Assembly: GCF_034190915.1 (NCBI RefSeq)
Contig: NW_026947488.1
Span: forward strand, 7,078,501 to 7,142,500
Direction: 5' to 3'
Source: Cavia porcellus
Taxonomy: Eukaryota > Chordata > Mammalia > Rodentia > Caviidae
DNA length: 64,000 bases
The notes under the pieces were generated by a model. It was given only the letters and a program-made list of their open reading frames with translations. It did not search any database and was not told the DNA's origin. A program made the position numbers and the translations under genes. Shown here one piece after another: positions 34,109-45,575 of this stretch (positions are counted from its first letter, which is position 1; each line of letters starts with the position of its first letter).

Positions 34109-35105
34109 CCAGGAGTGGGGTTATTGCTATGACTGTACCTGACCGTGTGGTTCAAGAGCCTTTGGGAATGGCTCATGGGAAGCGTTTGGAAAGGTTTGGA
34201 GATGTCACCTGAAGGAACAGAGCTGGAACACCTTTGCTGTTCTGTTTGGGAGACTCTGGTCAGAGCTCAGAAAACCAGTGAAGATCAGACTCTGGAGATT
34301 TCTTCTGGGAAGGACTGCATTGGTTGTTGGACTCTAGGTGATGTGTGTTATGGCTTTGCAAAAAGTTCGTCTGCATTTTGCTCATGTCCAGAGACTTTGC
34401 CTGAGACTGAGATTAAGGGTGGTGGAGTGATTGATCTGGCAGAAGAAATTTCTAGGCAGTCGAATACTGAGGCAGTGGCATGGCTGATGTTGAGGGCTTT
34501 TAGCCAGATTTATGTTGCAAATCAAGAGCAAAAAGCCCAGCAGGGTGATTTAAAATGGGGTGAGTTTGGCCAGAAAGGAAACTCCAGTAAAGCTGCGGAC
34601 TACAAAGATAGAGCTGAGATCTACATTGCTGAGAAGGAACAGGACAATAGAAAAGATGGGGGCATCACGGGAGGTGGGGTGGGGGGCGCCTTCAAATCTG
34701 CAGAAGTGAAAGACTTTGCCTTGAGGAGAAAGCTGCAGAGCACCACGCTCCAGAGTGGCGGTGACATGGAGACGCTGTTATGCACAGTCAGGCTCACAGC
34801 GCTCCACGATGCATGCCCTCAACCCCTGAACTCCCAAGAAGGCTTCGATGCCTCTCTCGCCAGGGACCCTCTCCTGACAGGCCTAACTGTGGTCCCAGGC
34901 AGCTGGCAGAGAGCTCCTCAGAGGGCCCACTTCATTTGCACAGGAAGTGTTGTGTCATTTGCACCCCACTCTCGAGGGCTCCTGGGAGGGGGACAGAGTC
35001 TCAGAGTCTGAGGTCTCAAAGCAAGAAGGAGCCCCACTTAAAGAAAACAACGCCCCAGGCATCCCAGCCTCACAGCCGAGAACCCAGCCCACTGCTGTGA
35101 CCTTT
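34109..35105 (+). mobile_element. MaLR internal region, partial
   Basis: Starts TTGGTACCAGGAGTGGGGTTA directly after the LTR, as in ERVL-MaLR elements, and continues with GGAATGGCTCATGGGAAGCG and GGTTTGGAGATG. A frame stays open for 289 codons (34145-35011), but its first codon is GTG and I recognise no retroviral domain; MaLR internal regions lack pol. No 3' LTR follows, so the element is truncated. It is an old, non-functional endogenous copy. Confidence 0.7.
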
Positions 35106-35408
35106 GCTCTGACCTCTGGAGTGTCCCCCCAAAGCCAGCATTTCCCAGTCTGTGAGACTCTAAAATTTAGCAGCAAGTTGGAGGTGGATGGGATGGAGTA
35201 ATGTCCTTAAACTTATTTGGGCAACAATACTTTCTTTACTGCAGAATTTATCAGAGTCTTTGATGTGCTAAGGGGAGCACCCCAAAGGAGGCCAGGGGCC
35301 CAGTAAGCCATTTTCCAGAGACAGAACTGACACTATCAAACTTTCCTGTCACAGACTTCTGGAACATAGTAACAACAGAAACAGTAGCCAACCATACTGC
35401 ATGTATGA
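35106..35408. other. Intergenic sequence after the MaLR element
   Basis: May still include diverged element sequence. Nothing else seen. Confidence 0.35.
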
Positions 35409-35409
35409 T

Positions 35410-35570
35410 ACTGTTTGTTTGTCTGTCTGAAACAGGGTCTGGCTATGTAGTTCAGGCTGCCCTTGAACTCACTATGTAGCCCAAACTGGACTCAAAGTTA
35501 CAGTGATCCTCCTGCCTCAGCTTCTCGGGTACTGCGGTCAGAGGCATGTACCACCATGCCCAGGTACTGC
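35410..35570 (-). repeat. B1-like SINE
   Basis: GTCTGTCTGAAACAGGGTC ... GCATGTACCACCATGCCC, reverse with duplicated block. Inverted relative to the next SINE. Confidence 0.9.
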
Positions 35571-35597
35571 ACACATGATAGTTACTTCAAAATATTG

Positions 35598-35722
35598 GGT
35601 GCCAGGTGTGGTGGAAAACACCTGTTTTCCCAACACTCAAGAGGCTGAGGCAGGAGGATAGCTGTGAGTTCAAGGCCAGTCAGGATTACATAGTGAGATC
35701 CTGTCGCAAAACAAATATTGGG
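35598..35722 (+). repeat. B1-like SINE
   Basis: GTGCCAGGTGTGGTGGAAAAC ... GATCCTGTCGCAAAACAAAT, forward. Confidence 0.88.
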
Positions 35723-35861
35723 TCTGGGGCTCTGTGTTGGTTCTGTTCCCAGATACCGCAGCAGCTTTGCTCCAGAGGATAAAGGTCTGAAGCCAAATGA
35801 CCTTCCTGAGGGAGTCGTTTCTCTAAGGGAAGAGGAGCAGCCAGCATTCACGTCTGTAACA

Positions 35862-36050
35862 CAGCCAGGCGTGATGCACACACTGTGGTCCCAGCATTGG
35901 GGAAGCTGAGGCAGGAGGATCACAAATTCAAATCCCGCCTGGGAAATTTAGGGAGACCCATCTCAATATGAAAAAAGGTCTGGGATATAACTCAGTGATA
36001 GAGCACCCCTAGCTTCAAACCCTAGTACAAAAACAAAACAAAAGAAAAAC
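35862..36050 (+). repeat. Composite B1-ID SINE
   Basis: CAGCCAGGCGTGATGCACAC ... CATCTCAATATG, then the ID-like tail GGGATATAACTCAGTGATAG and an A-rich end. Confidence 0.85.
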
Positions 36051-36457
36051 ACAAGTTTTGGTGGAAAAACAAACTTCATATTCAGCTTCATTGTTCTGAG
36101 CACTAGAAACCTGCTCAGTGTGGTTCCATAACCCAGTCCCGGCATGCGGTGGGTTATGCAGACATTTTCTTGTGGACTGATGTGGAAATGTCTTCAGATA
36201 ATTCCTTAAGCAAACATCTATGGACCCAGAATCAGAGAGCAGGGGAAAGGTACGAGCACCCAGCCTCCCCCGACGCCTGACGGGAACTCGGTTTAGCACC
36301 TGTGCTCTTTCCTGCCTGCACCAGCCCGATGTCAGCAAGGAACCTGCAGGGCCTCGGGGACGCGGTCAGAGCCTGCACCTTCCTGCCTCATTTCCTCCTA
36401 TGCCGGTGGAATTGTGTACATCTAAGCCACAAATGTGGTGGCTTAAAACACAACCTT
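36051..36457. other. Intergenic unique sequence
   Basis: Nothing recognised. Confidence 0.4.
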
Positions 36458-36642
36458 TGCCTTGTGTAGTGGGGCACATCTGCAATTCCAGCACTCGGGA
36501 GGCTGAGGCAGGAGGATCATAAATTCAAGCTCAGTGTGGGCAACTTTGAAGTTGTTGAGACGCTGTTTCTAAATTTAAAAATGAAAAAAAAAACCCACTG
36601 GGAACATAGTTAGGTGGCAGAGCACCCAGGGTCCACCCTCCC
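36458..36642 (+). repeat. Composite B1-ID SINE
   Basis: TTGTGTAGTGGGGCACATC, CACTCGGGAGGCTGAGGCAG, A-tract, then a diverged ID-like GGGAACATAGTTAGGTGGC. Confidence 0.8.
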
Positions 36643-36666
36643 ACCCCACCACCACCACCACCCCTA
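36640..36666. repeat. (CCA)n microsatellite
   Basis: CCACCACCACCACCACCCC following the SINE. Confidence 0.85.
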
Positions 36667-36944
36667 TCCACACTTGGGCTGTCCCTCTCGGCAAAAGCTC
36701 CCCAAGTCTGGGACATTCGCCTGGCAGTTGGTGCCGTCATCACCTTTGGCATCTTGGTCTCAGACTGACCGGCTGGGGTGTCCCTGCTGTTGAAGTGACC
36801 ACCCATTTCCAGGTGTCAAGGGGAGGCTGCTGGGACTCCGTGATAACATCTGAAGTTCTGTGGAGCAGAGTTTGGAAGATGGAAATGGCCTGGATCCTGC
36901 TTCAGAATAACTGCTCAATAAAAAATCTGTGGTTCCTATAATTA

Positions 36945-37073
36945 TTCTTTAAAAAATAGGGTTTTTCTATCTTCAATTTGCTATGCAGTCAAGGCTGTCC
37001 TCAAATCTATGATCCTCCGGCCTCAACCTCCTGAGTGCTGGGATTATGGGCGTAAACTACCACACCTGGCTAA
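36945..37073 (-). repeat. B1-like SINE, diverged
   Basis: CTATGCAGTCAAGGCTGTCC ... AACTACCACACCTGGC, reverse. Confidence 0.85.
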
Positions 37074-37660
37074 TTATTTTAAGTAACCATTTACATGACA
37101 GAAAAGTAATCTACCATCTACACATTTTTCCCCTAAATCACTGGTTTGGCCAGTGAGCCCTGCCCCACTCCTCTTCACCTAAGCTTGAGGAATTTCTCTT
37201 GGCTCTTGCTAAGGTAGCCACGGCCAGCCCCCGGCACACCCTGCTTCCTCCTGTCCTCAGTGCTGGGACAGGGGCTGCTGAGGCGCCCAAGGACAGGACC
37301 AATGCATAGCCCTGAGAGGTCAGGGCCACACAGTGCAACCCTAGTGACTTGGGCTCAGCTCAGCGACATGGCAGGCAGCGTCTTTAGACCCCTTCCTTCC
37401 CTGTGACTCACTTCAGGACTTAGGTGTGCACAACAGCGCCGTCCCCCAGTCTGGGTGGACGTGTCTGAGGCCAGGCCTTGGTGTGACCATCCCTGTCTGC
37501 AGCATCAGCAAGTCCTGTCCAGCGTGGCCCCTGCCCAGGACACCTGCTACCTCGGCTCCCTCGTCTGCCCAGCCGCCTGCCTGCTGGCACAGGTGCCCCC
37601 TTCCTGGGCCTGGCACCCTCCACTCCCCGCTGTGGGAGCATAAAATGGCTTTGGATTGTC
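37074..37660. other. Intergenic unique sequence
   Basis: Nothing recognised beyond short frames. Confidence 0.4.
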
Positions 37661-37663
37661 ATT

Positions 37664-37755
37664 TTCTTTTTTTGAGACAGGTTGGCTGAGAGCTCATCAG
37701 TCTCCCCCGTGCTGGGTTCACAGATGTGCGCCACCCCACCCCACCCCACCAGGGA
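37664..37755 (-). repeat. B1-like SINE fragment with (CCCCA)n
   Basis: TTTTTTTGAGACAGGTTGGC ... CACAGATGTGCGCC, internally deleted, followed by CCACCCCACCCCACCCCACC. Confidence 0.75.
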
Positions 37756-37773
37756 AGTGATTTAAAATATGGA

Positions 37774-37902
37774 AATCCAAGCAGGCACGGTGACCCAGGC
37801 AGTGCCAGCACTCAGGAGGCTGAGCAGGAGGATCATGCGTTCAATACCAGCCCTCACTGGCTACCTAGAGAAACCCTGTCAGAAGAAAGAGGGAAAGAAA
37901 AA
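37774..37902 (+). repeat. B1-like SINE
   Basis: AAGCAGGCACGGTGACCCAGG, CACTCAGGAGGCTGAGCAGG and AAACCCTGTCAGAAG, forward. Confidence 0.82.
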
Positions 37903-38834
37903 GGAAGGGAAGAGTCTGATCATGCCTCTCCCTACTGAACCTCGCAGCATCTTCCTGGGGCTGCAGCAGGGCATCCCAGCCCCAGCCCACCCCGTCCGGT
38001 GCCAGAACCTACCCGTCTGGTGCCAGAACCTAAGGTTCTCCGCCTGGTCCCCGAGGTCCAGATCACTGAGTACCAGAGACAGGAAAGCCAGGCCGGAGAA
38101 GGGGGCTGGGCCAAAGGTGACAGCAGCAGACAGGAGTGTCCAAACCCCGCCGGCCCACACTCACTGTGCGGGACCAAGCACAGCTGGGTGCAAACTGTTG
38201 GACCTCCAGAACGCGGGATGGCAGTGAGATGCCACTGCACATGCGCACTGCCGTTCTCGACTCCGCCTACTCTGTCTCTCGCCGGCCACTCCAATGACCA
38301 GTGTGACATGGCCGGTCTCCAGCCAGGGACCCTGAGGGTGGCTGGGAGTCAGGCAAGGATGTGAGACGCCCCCTGGCTTGCATTGATCTGAACAACTCTA
38401 ATAACAGTAATAATCGTGATGCCCCATCCCGACACCCCACCTGCACATTTTGGGGCCCTCTGGCATCGCCTTTGAGAGCCCAAGCCGGGTCCTGGTAACC
38501 CGGGCAGCACCGGCTGCTCCTTCACTGACACAGGAGCATAAGAGTCGGTTCCATCTCCGGCCTCCCTGGAGTGAGACTCGGGAACTGCTAAAGGGGTGAG
38601 GCCTGGTCAGGCAGCGGGGCTGGTCACCCACCTGTCCTGCGGGCCACGTCCCACCCCGCCCAGCTCCACACCCACTCCCCTGCAGCCGGGCAGAGACTGG
38701 GACCATGGAAACCACGGCCAGGTGCCCTGGGTCCTGGTGGGCAGTGGAACGGACACCTGGGCTCCCGGCAGAGCCCTCTGGCCCTGTCTTACTGTCCTGC
38801 AGGTGGACAGAGAGCAAACCTGCAGAGCCCCAGC

Positions 38835-38945
38835 TAGGAGAGGAGGAAACTGAGGCACTGAGAACCCTGCTCAAAGCCTCATCCTGCTTTCTGACGCCAG
38901 GTAGTGGCCCACGAAGCAGAACCCCAGACTCAAGGTCCAGAGGTG
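38835..38945 (-). repeat. MIR SINE remnant
   Basis: AGGAGGAAACTGAGGCACTGAG followed by a GCTCAAAGCC region corresponds to the reverse MIR core. Confidence 0.6.
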
Positions 38946-39017
38946 CCTGTAGGTGCCCAGAGACCATGGAGACGCAGGCAAGGACTCTCAGACCTGTCTG
39001 GGTGATGGATCGGTGCA

Positions 39018-39078
39018 CCTGCGTGTGTGTGCATGCAGGTGCACGCGTGTGTGCATGTACGCATGTGTGGGTGTGACT
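39018..39078. repeat. Imperfect (TG)n with GCATGC variants
   Basis: GTGTGTGTGCATGCAGGTGC-type alternating purine/pyrimidine DNA, prone to Z-DNA. Confidence 0.85.
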
Positions 39079-39561
39079 TGTCAGCTCCCCAGGCTCCTCC
39101 AAGCAGCTTTAGAGCCCGGCCGGCAGCTGGGAAGGGAAAGAGATTTCCCTGGTTGGGTTCACACTTCGGCTGTCCCTGACCTCTCAGCAGCAGAAAGTCC
39201 CCTTCGCCCCCCACTTCCCAGCCCGCTCCTCAGCAGCACCCTGGATGCGGCCCTGAGCAGAGCACCAGCGGGAGCCGTGACGGCCGCACCCAGCCACTCT
39301 GCACACAGAGACAAGAGGAACCGGAACCCGGAGGGCTGCAAGCCCGGCCAGCCTTGGGAAGGTGGTGCCCAGGTGAGACCTGGCTGGAAGGTGGGTGTGA
39401 GGCCCGTGGGCATGGAGGAAAAGCTCCCTGGAGGAAGGAGACAGGGACAGTCACAGCCGCTGTGCAGGGCGTAGGCCCCACCTGGCCAGTGCAGGAAACG
39501 GTGGCTTCGCCCTGCCCCTGTGTCCTGAGGATGGAACTCACAGGGCTGAGCTCCATCCCTA

Positions 39562-39738
39562 GCCTTTTACTTTTTATGCTTTACTTTACAGGGTTATGCT
39601 GAGTTGTCCAGGCTGGACTTAAACATGCAATGCTCCTGCCTCAGCCTCCTGAGTCCTGGGATCACAGGAGTGTGCCAGCGTATGCCTAGCTGCACCCTGC
39701 TAGGGTTGCAGGTGTGCGTCAGCACGCCTGGCCGCTCT
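39562..39738 (-). repeat. B1-like SINE, diverged
   Basis: TTGTCCAGGCTGGACTTAAAC, CTGCCTCAGCCTCCTGAGTC, with a partial second 3' part (GGTTGCAGGTGTGCGTCAGC). Confidence 0.75.
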
Positions 39739-40080
39739 GTTCTTCCTAAAGCCGGCTCTGCCTCCACCCAGTGGGGCAGGCTGGCCTCATGATCAGCTCT
39801 CCATGGCCTCCAGCAGCTCTTCTGCAAAATGGGTACAGTAGAACCACAAAGAATGGAAGAAGGTGACACGGGGCAGGCTGATTTCTGGTCTCCCCTTCGT
39901 GCCTGCTTTGTCTGTGAGCAGGGGTGTCATTTCACCTCATGTCCCAAGGCCTGAGAGTGAAAGCACACAGGTCCAAACCTCAACCCTGAGTGACAGACGC
40001 TCAGACGCCAGGTGACCTGTGAGACCTCAGCAAAGCTGGTCACGGAGCCAAGCAGGTTTCACAGGGCTTCTGCTCCTAAT
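39739..40080. other. Intergenic unique sequence
   Basis: Nothing recognised. Confidence 0.4.
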
Positions 40081-40083
40081 CTC

Positions 40084-40235
40084 CTTGTTTTTGTTTATTG
40101 AGACAGAGTCTCGAGATGCAGTTCAGGCTGGCCTTGAAATCACTGTAGAGCCCAGGCTGGCCCGAAACTCACAGCAATCTACCTGCCTCAGCTTACCCAG
40201 TGCTGGGATTAGAGGTGAGCACCACAGGCCTGGTG
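40084..40235 (-). repeat. B1-like SINE
   Basis: TTTATTGAGACAGAGTCTCG ... GCTGGGATTAGAGGTGAGC, reverse with duplicated block. Confidence 0.9.
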
Positions 40236-40794
40236 ATTTCCCCACACTTGATTTGCAGATTTGTGCGGCACAGATTTGTCCTTTAACCACGCCTCTCCCC
40301 CACCCTGGGCTCACTTGTTTTGGGGCCTTGAGGTATCACAGCATATTGTGATCATTTGGGAACGGTCAGGGTCCCCCACCCCGCAGCTCTGTCTGCAGAA
40401 GGAAGGAGAACAGCATGGAACGGAACGTGGAACAATGTTCTGTGCTTGCAGGAAATCGGGTCACTGTACCCAAAACAGGGGGAGCCACAAGGGGACAGAG
40501 CCCTCCCAGGCTGGCCCATGAGGCAGGGGCTGCCTCCTGCCCTTCCAGTACCCCTGAAACACGCTGGGGACCCTGGGACCTGTCCCCACCTCGAGCTCCT
40601 CCCCCCGCATGGCTGGAGCTGGAGGAGGGGAGGGGCTCAGTAAGGTCACCTGGCGCTGACCTGACTGAAGCCTGATTTAACCCCAGGGTGAGAGGTGCAG
40701 GCCAGGGGCCCCGGTCACACCCCAGCACTGCAGGGAGAGAAGGAACCTTACAGGCTCCATTACCCATGCACACAATCGGGACACAAAGTTTGAC
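40236..40794. other. Intergenic unique sequence
   Basis: Overlapping 62-135 codon frames on both strands, none recognisable. Confidence 0.4.
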
Positions 40795-40795
40795 T

Positions 40796-40948
40796 TTCTG
40801 TTTCTTTTTCCAGACAGGGTCTCGCTGTGTAGTTCAGGCTGTCCTTGCACTCACTATGGAGCCCAGGCTGACCTCCAGTTTGTGGGGATCCTCCTGCCTC
40901 AGCTTCCCGAGTGCTGGGATTGTAGGCGTGTGGCACCATGCCCAGGAT
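40796..40948 (-). repeat. B1-like SINE
   Basis: TTTCCAGACAGGGTCTCGC ... GGGATTGTAGGCGTGTGGC, reverse. Confidence 0.9.
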
Positions 40949-41257
40949 GAGAGGTGACTGAGCACAGCTGGCAACGCAGCCCACAACCTCGCACAGGGAG
41001 GGACCCGCTCTGCCACAGAGCTTCATCCCTGTCCCTGCTGCTGCTGCTTTACAATTAATAAAGGCTGAAATCTACAAATTAAAAATGCCATCTACCGAAA
41101 GCCCCTCTGAGGGTACCTGTCTAACCGCCCCAGCAATATAGCTCAGTGATGCACAAGAAAGACAAAGAGAAACTTCTGCATAATACACACAGACACAGAT
41201 TTGGAAATGAACACTGTATGTCTGCAGTGTAGACTTTCTCTCCTTGCCTCTCCCTGG

Positions 41258-41480
41258 TAGTCACGGTGCTGGAGGTTGAACTCAGGGCTTTCATGCAGTT
41301 ACATCCCCAGCCGTCTTCGTTTTTTTTTTTTGTTTTGTTTTGTTTTTTGTTTGTTTGTTTTTGTTTTTTTTGAGCCAGAGCCTTGCTAAGTGGTGTAGGC
41401 TGGACTCAGACTCATGACAATCCCCTGCCTCAGCCTCCCAAATGCTGGGATTGCAGGCGTGGGCCACCACACCCTGCAAG
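41258..41480 (-). repeat. Composite B1-ID SINE
   Basis: In reverse: ID-like tail first (GGTGCTGGAGGTTGAACTC ... TACATCCCCAGCC), then a T/GT-rich linker and the B1-like body (GAGCCAGAGCCTTGC ... GTGGGCCACCACACCCTGC). Confidence 0.85.
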
Positions 41481-41811
41481 CAAGGATTTTAGCTTTCTGG
41501 CCCTTTTATCCCATCCCGGCCACCAGGACGGGCAGCTCTCACATCCTTAATCCTGCTGCCCTTGAGCCCGGCGCTGCACCATGAATCAGTCCCAGTGCCA
41601 CACATTCCTGATGCAGCCACTTCTGGGAAAGCCCCACTGGTTGACCGAGTGAGGCTGTGGGGGACACTGAGACACAGCCAGAGGTCTGTGCATCCAGCAG
41701 GCGGCAGCTACCAGAGCGCCCCACTGGCCCACTTAGCTGCCCTGCCTCCGCACCACGTTTTGACAAGGACCCTCTGCATTCGGCTGATGCATGGTTTGGG
41801 GGCTTGGTTTG

Positions 41812-41968
41812 ATTTTTTCCTTTTGTCTTTATGAGACGGTCTGGCTGTGCAGTTCAGGTTGGGCTTGAGCTCACTTTGTAGCCTAGCTAATCTCAGACTC
41901 GCAATAATCCTCCTGCCTCAGCTTCCCGAGTGCTAGGATTTTAGGCATGTGCCACCACCCCCAGTTTG
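41812..41968 (-). repeat. B1-like SINE
   Basis: TTTTGTCTTTATGAGACGGTC ... GGCATGTGCCACCACCCCC, reverse. Confidence 0.88.
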
Positions 41969-41979
41969 GTTTGGTTTGA

Positions 41980-42190
41980 TTTTTTTTTTGGCAGGGAGGA
42001 TTTATTTATTTGGGTGGAATACAGGTTTTACATGTGCTAGGCAAGCACTCTACCACTGAACTATACCCAAACCACCCACTTTTATTGAGAGAGGGTCCTG
42101 CTATGTTGCCCAGGCTGGTCTCAGACTCCTCTTGCCTCAGTTTCCCCAGTAGCTGAGATTGAAGGTGTTTATCACTGCACTCAGCTAGTT
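41980..42190 (-). repeat. Composite B1-ID SINE, old
   Basis: ID-like part with GCTAGGCAAGCACTCTACC, then the B1-like part (TTTTATTGAGAGAGGGTCC ... TTATCACTGCACTCAGC). Confidence 0.8.
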
Positions 42191-42576
42191 ACTATCTTTT
42201 TTAACAGTTGAAAAACTATTGAACCATGAATATCTCAAGACAGATGAAAGTTGTGTGGAAGTGAGATACTTAGCATCTGTGAATCCAGTGTTACTAGACT
42301 CCCATTTTGTAGGGGACCTCAGGCCTGTGGAACCCCAAGACTAGTGCCACCCAGTCTTCACAGGAGCAGCTGGCCAGCCTCAGTTCAGGATCAAGATGCA
42401 TTGGTGACAACAGCTAGCACTCTAGGCCATTACGAAAGAAAAACCTAAATAAAGTCCATCCCCATTAGGTTCCAGAGGGTGGCTTTGGGGCTCACCTGTC
42501 TGTAAGGTCCCTATAAGGGCTCTGAGGAGGGGCACAGGAGGGAGATTGTGTATATTAGAACCTAATAAAGCCGGGT

Positions 42577-42684
42577 TTTTGTTTTGTTTTGTTTTTGTGG
42601 TACCAGGGATCAAACTCATGACCTCACGACCTGACACTTGTCAGGCAGGTGCTTATGCCACTGAGGTAAATCCCCGGCCCCAAG
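42577..42684 (-). repeat. ID-like SINE
   Basis: GTTTTTGTGGTACCAGGGATC ... GAGGTAAATCCCCGGCCCC, reverse, with an internal 8-base duplication (CCTCACGA). Confidence 0.88.
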
Positions 42685-42718
42685 GCTGGGATTTTTAAAG
42701 TTTTTGTTTTATTTACTG

Positions 42719-43535
42719 TTGTAGTCAGGGTTTGCAAGGAAAATGATTACATACAGGACACATATTTATAGTGTTATTTCTAATGGTCACCCTAGGAGTC
42801 AAATACAGAGAAGGTGCGAGAAACCTGTCCACACACTAAAGATCTGGGGAATCCAGCTGAGGAAGGCCTGGATCCCACGGCAGTGTCCTCCATGAGCCCA
42901 AATGAAGCCTAGAGCTCGTGACAAAGGCCCCCAAGAGTCCAACTGGAGGCCAAGAACCCACAACAATGACTCATGCAAGTCTGTTTCAGGGATCTGAGCT
43001 TCAAAGGCCCTAAGGTCAGCGGCGGAAGCTAGAAAGTCTGTGCCAGTGGGGTGAAGGAGCTGTGCCAGCAGGCTGAGGGGTCTGCACTGGAGCCAGGAAG
43101 CAATGCTCAAAATAAGGACCAGCGCTTCCTGAAATGCACCACAGTCATCCTCAGTGACAGTGACACCCCAAGCTCCTCTGATGATAACAGCTGAGTTCAT
43201 CAGGAAGCCGGCGTGATAGCTTCTCCTGGAGACTGAGCAGCACACATCTTCCCCGCCCGAGCCAGGAAGGGAAGCTCAGAGTAAGGTCCAGAGCTCCCCC
43301 AAGGTGAACCGCAGCCACTCAACTACAAGGTCCCGAGCCCCTCCGATGTTAAGGTTGGGTTCATTTCAGGGGAGCCCGCATGACAAGCTCCTCCAGGAGA
43401 ATCAACAGCTCCAAACAACAAGAACACTTAGAACCCGCAAAGCCCCTCCTCCTCCCCAGGTCTCCTCTCATGCCGGCAGCAGGTGGGCATCCACGCTCAG
43501 TACCACGCTGATTCCGCTCAGCTGGTGTTTCAGCT
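42719..43535 (+). mobile_element. Possible ERVL (MLT2-like) LTR
   Basis: Begins TTGTAGTCAGGGTTTGCAAG, like the TGTAGTCAGGGTTCTC start of MLT2/ERVL LTRs, and continues with the repeated 'ctggagccagga/ctggaggccaaga' phrases typical of that family. The end is uncertain and there is no internal region. Confidence 0.4.
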
Positions 43536-43549
43536 GACCACAGTTACTT

Positions 43550-43676
43550 TATTTGGGAGGTCAGGGCTTGACACGGGTCTCAGTAAGTAGCCCAGGGTGG
43601 CTGACCTTGAACTCCCAGCAATCCTCCTGCCTCAGCTGCCTGAGTCCTGGGGTTCCAAGTGTGCATCCAGCTGTGA
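43550..43676 (-). repeat. B1-like SINE, diverged
   Basis: AAGTAGCCCAGGGTGGCTGAC ... CAAGTGTGCATCCAGC, reverse. Confidence 0.8.
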
Positions 43677-44250
43677 TTTTTTTTTTTTTTTAAGAAAATG
43701 TTCCAGTACCTAGTGTGGGACAGGTGTGGACAAAGAGGTGGGAGGATGAGCCAGAAGCAAACAGCGCATGCCCAGAGCCCTCGCGGGGAATGGGTGCGCG
43801 CTCGGATGGTTTCCTTAGGGCAGAGGACTCAGCGGTGTCATCAGCCCAGTGGCCTCTGGGGTGCTCATTCTCACAGCACCCACTCGTGCAGGCTTGGAAA
43901 CAGCAGGCGTCCGTGCGCAAAGGAATAGATCACAAAGGGTCACACAGCCGGACAAAGGTCAAGGTTGCAGGAGGAGCTGAGCTCACACGTGAGCACCCTG
44001 CTCACGCATGCGCACCCCGCTCACACCCAGACTGGGCATTCGGGTCCTAGCTGTGGCCAGGAAGGAGGAGGAAGCAGGTGGGATCCTAGCTGGTCCTTCT
44101 CAGGGCCCGCCCACATCCTGGCTGGGCTGGGCTGCTTCCTAGGCAGAGCCAAGAAGAAGTTGGGGGAATCCTTGCAGCAAGGGACCTCTCTGTAAGCGGG
44201 GGAAGGGGGCACAGAGTTTCGGTGCATCAGAACTGCTTTATGAATCACTA
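43677..44250. other. Intergenic unique sequence
   Basis: A 12-T run, then moderately CpG-containing DNA. Nothing recognised. Confidence 0.4.
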
Positions 44251-44252
44251 CT

Positions 44253-44372
44253 TGTTTGTTTTTGAGACAGGATCTGGCTATGAAGTTCGGGCTGGTTTTG
44301 AACTCCCAGTGATCCTCCTGCCTCAGCCTGCCAAGTGTTGGGCTCACACGGTGTGCCGCCACACCCAGTTCG
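44253..44372 (-). repeat. B1-like SINE
   Basis: TTTTTGAGACAGGATCTGGC ... GTGTGCCGCCACACCCAG, reverse, single-block form. Confidence 0.9.
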
Positions 44373-44460
44373 GTTTTTGTTTTTGAGACAGGGGTTAGGT
44401 ATGTAGCCTGGAACTCATGATCCTCTTGCCTCAGCTCCCGAGGAATGGGTTACAGGGCCT
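44373..44460 (-). repeat. B1-like SINE fragment
   Basis: Second partial copy in tandem (TTTTTGAGACAGGGGTTAGG ... GGAATGGGTTACAGGGC). Confidence 0.8.
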
Positions 44461-44603
44461 CCCTCCTGTGCCAGACATCACTCCCATAGGGGTCTGGTCC
44501 ATGCTTGCCAGGTAGTAAACAGTAAACAAGACCACCACCGTTGTCATGTTTAAGGCCCTTGGAAATGACTTCAGAAATGCGTTAGTTGAAAAAGCAGAGT
44601 ACA

Positions 44604-44778
44604 AGCCAGGCATGGTGGCAGCCACCGGGAATCCCAGCTGCCCAAGAGGCCGAGGCAGGAGGAAGACAAGTCTGACACCAGCCTGGGCAACTTAGAGACA
44701 CCTTGTCCCAAAATAAAATCAAGGGGCCTGAGGATGTAGCGGAGAGGGAGAACTTTCACCTGACACTACAGGGCCGGG
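44604..44778 (+). repeat. Composite B1-ID SINE
   Basis: AAGCCAGGCATGGTGGCAGC ... CTTGTCCCAAAATAAAATC, then the ID-like tail GGCCTGAGGATGTAGCGG. Confidence 0.85.
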
Positions 44779-45384
44779 CTGCACTTTTAAGACTGAAGCA
44801 AGAAAGAGCAAAACACAAAACACACGTAATGTGCTGCCACTTATGTAAAATAAACAAGGAAAGCCCGCGCTAGTTACTCCTGTGTTTATAAGCTGACAGG
44901 AGATGCAGGAAACCAGAAACACTGGTGGCCTCCAGAGCAGGGACCCGGCAGGATGGCTTTCTGCTGGTGTTTGTGAATTTGGAACCCTGAGAACACAATA
45001 CTTACTCGAGACATTTTTTTATTGATTTATTTTTTTTTATTCGAAAAGAAGACAAATGCTCGGCAGAGGGTAAATTCGAAGAGAAGATCCCGCAGGGTGA
45101 GGAGGGGACCCGACCGGAATCCATCACGGCTGTCTGCACCCCAGGTCTCCTCTGGGGGCGTGGGGGCAGAGCCTGCACCCCTGAGCCAGCTGCAGAGAGA
45201 CCCGAGCTGGCGGAGGTGGCTAAGCCCGGCTTCCCCGGGCCATGAGACCCCTGGGGGAGGACGCCCAGGTCACATCATTACAGAAGGTGACCAGGACAGC
45301 ACTGATGGTCACCTGCCCTAAGTGGCCGTCCCCTCCTTTCAGGATCACTTTCTACCAAAAGCTTCCCAGTCTACTGTTTTGTTT
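44779..45384. other. Intergenic unique sequence
   Basis: Nothing recognised. Some CpG-containing DNA near 45.1-45.25 kb. Confidence 0.4.
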
Positions 45385-45575
45385 GGTGCTGTACTGAGGG
45401 TGCTGTACTGGAGATTCAGTCCGGGACTTCTGAGCTACATCCCCAACCCTTTTGTATTATTTTGAGACAAGAGGTTTCGTAAGTGACCCAGGACAAGCCT
45501 CGGACTTGCATTCTTCCTGCCTCAGCCTCCCGGGTAGCTGAGATCACAGGCGTGCACTGCCATGCCCGGCGCTGT
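45385..45575 (-). repeat. Composite B1-ID SINE
   Basis: ID-like tail (TGTACTGGAGATTCAGTCC ... TACATCCCCAACCC), then the B1-like body (TTTTGAGACAAGAGGTTTCG ... GTGCACTGCCATGCCCGGC). Confidence 0.85.

Larger units (their letters stand above)
37903..39560. other. Intergenic unique sequence
   Basis: GC-rich. Contains a MIR remnant and a TG-rich run. The 234-codon minus frame (38398-39102) overlaps plus-strand frames, crosses the TG repeat and has no recognisable domain. Confidence 0.4.

Noticed and set aside
38398..39102. 234-codon minus-strand frame
   Set aside because: Crosses a TG repeat and a MIR remnant, has His/Thr/Cys repeat-derived start, no domain and no splice structure.
42272..42290. 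Possible start of an exon (ATCTGTGAATCCAG) near 42.28 kb
   Set aside because: No matching donor or open frame around it.
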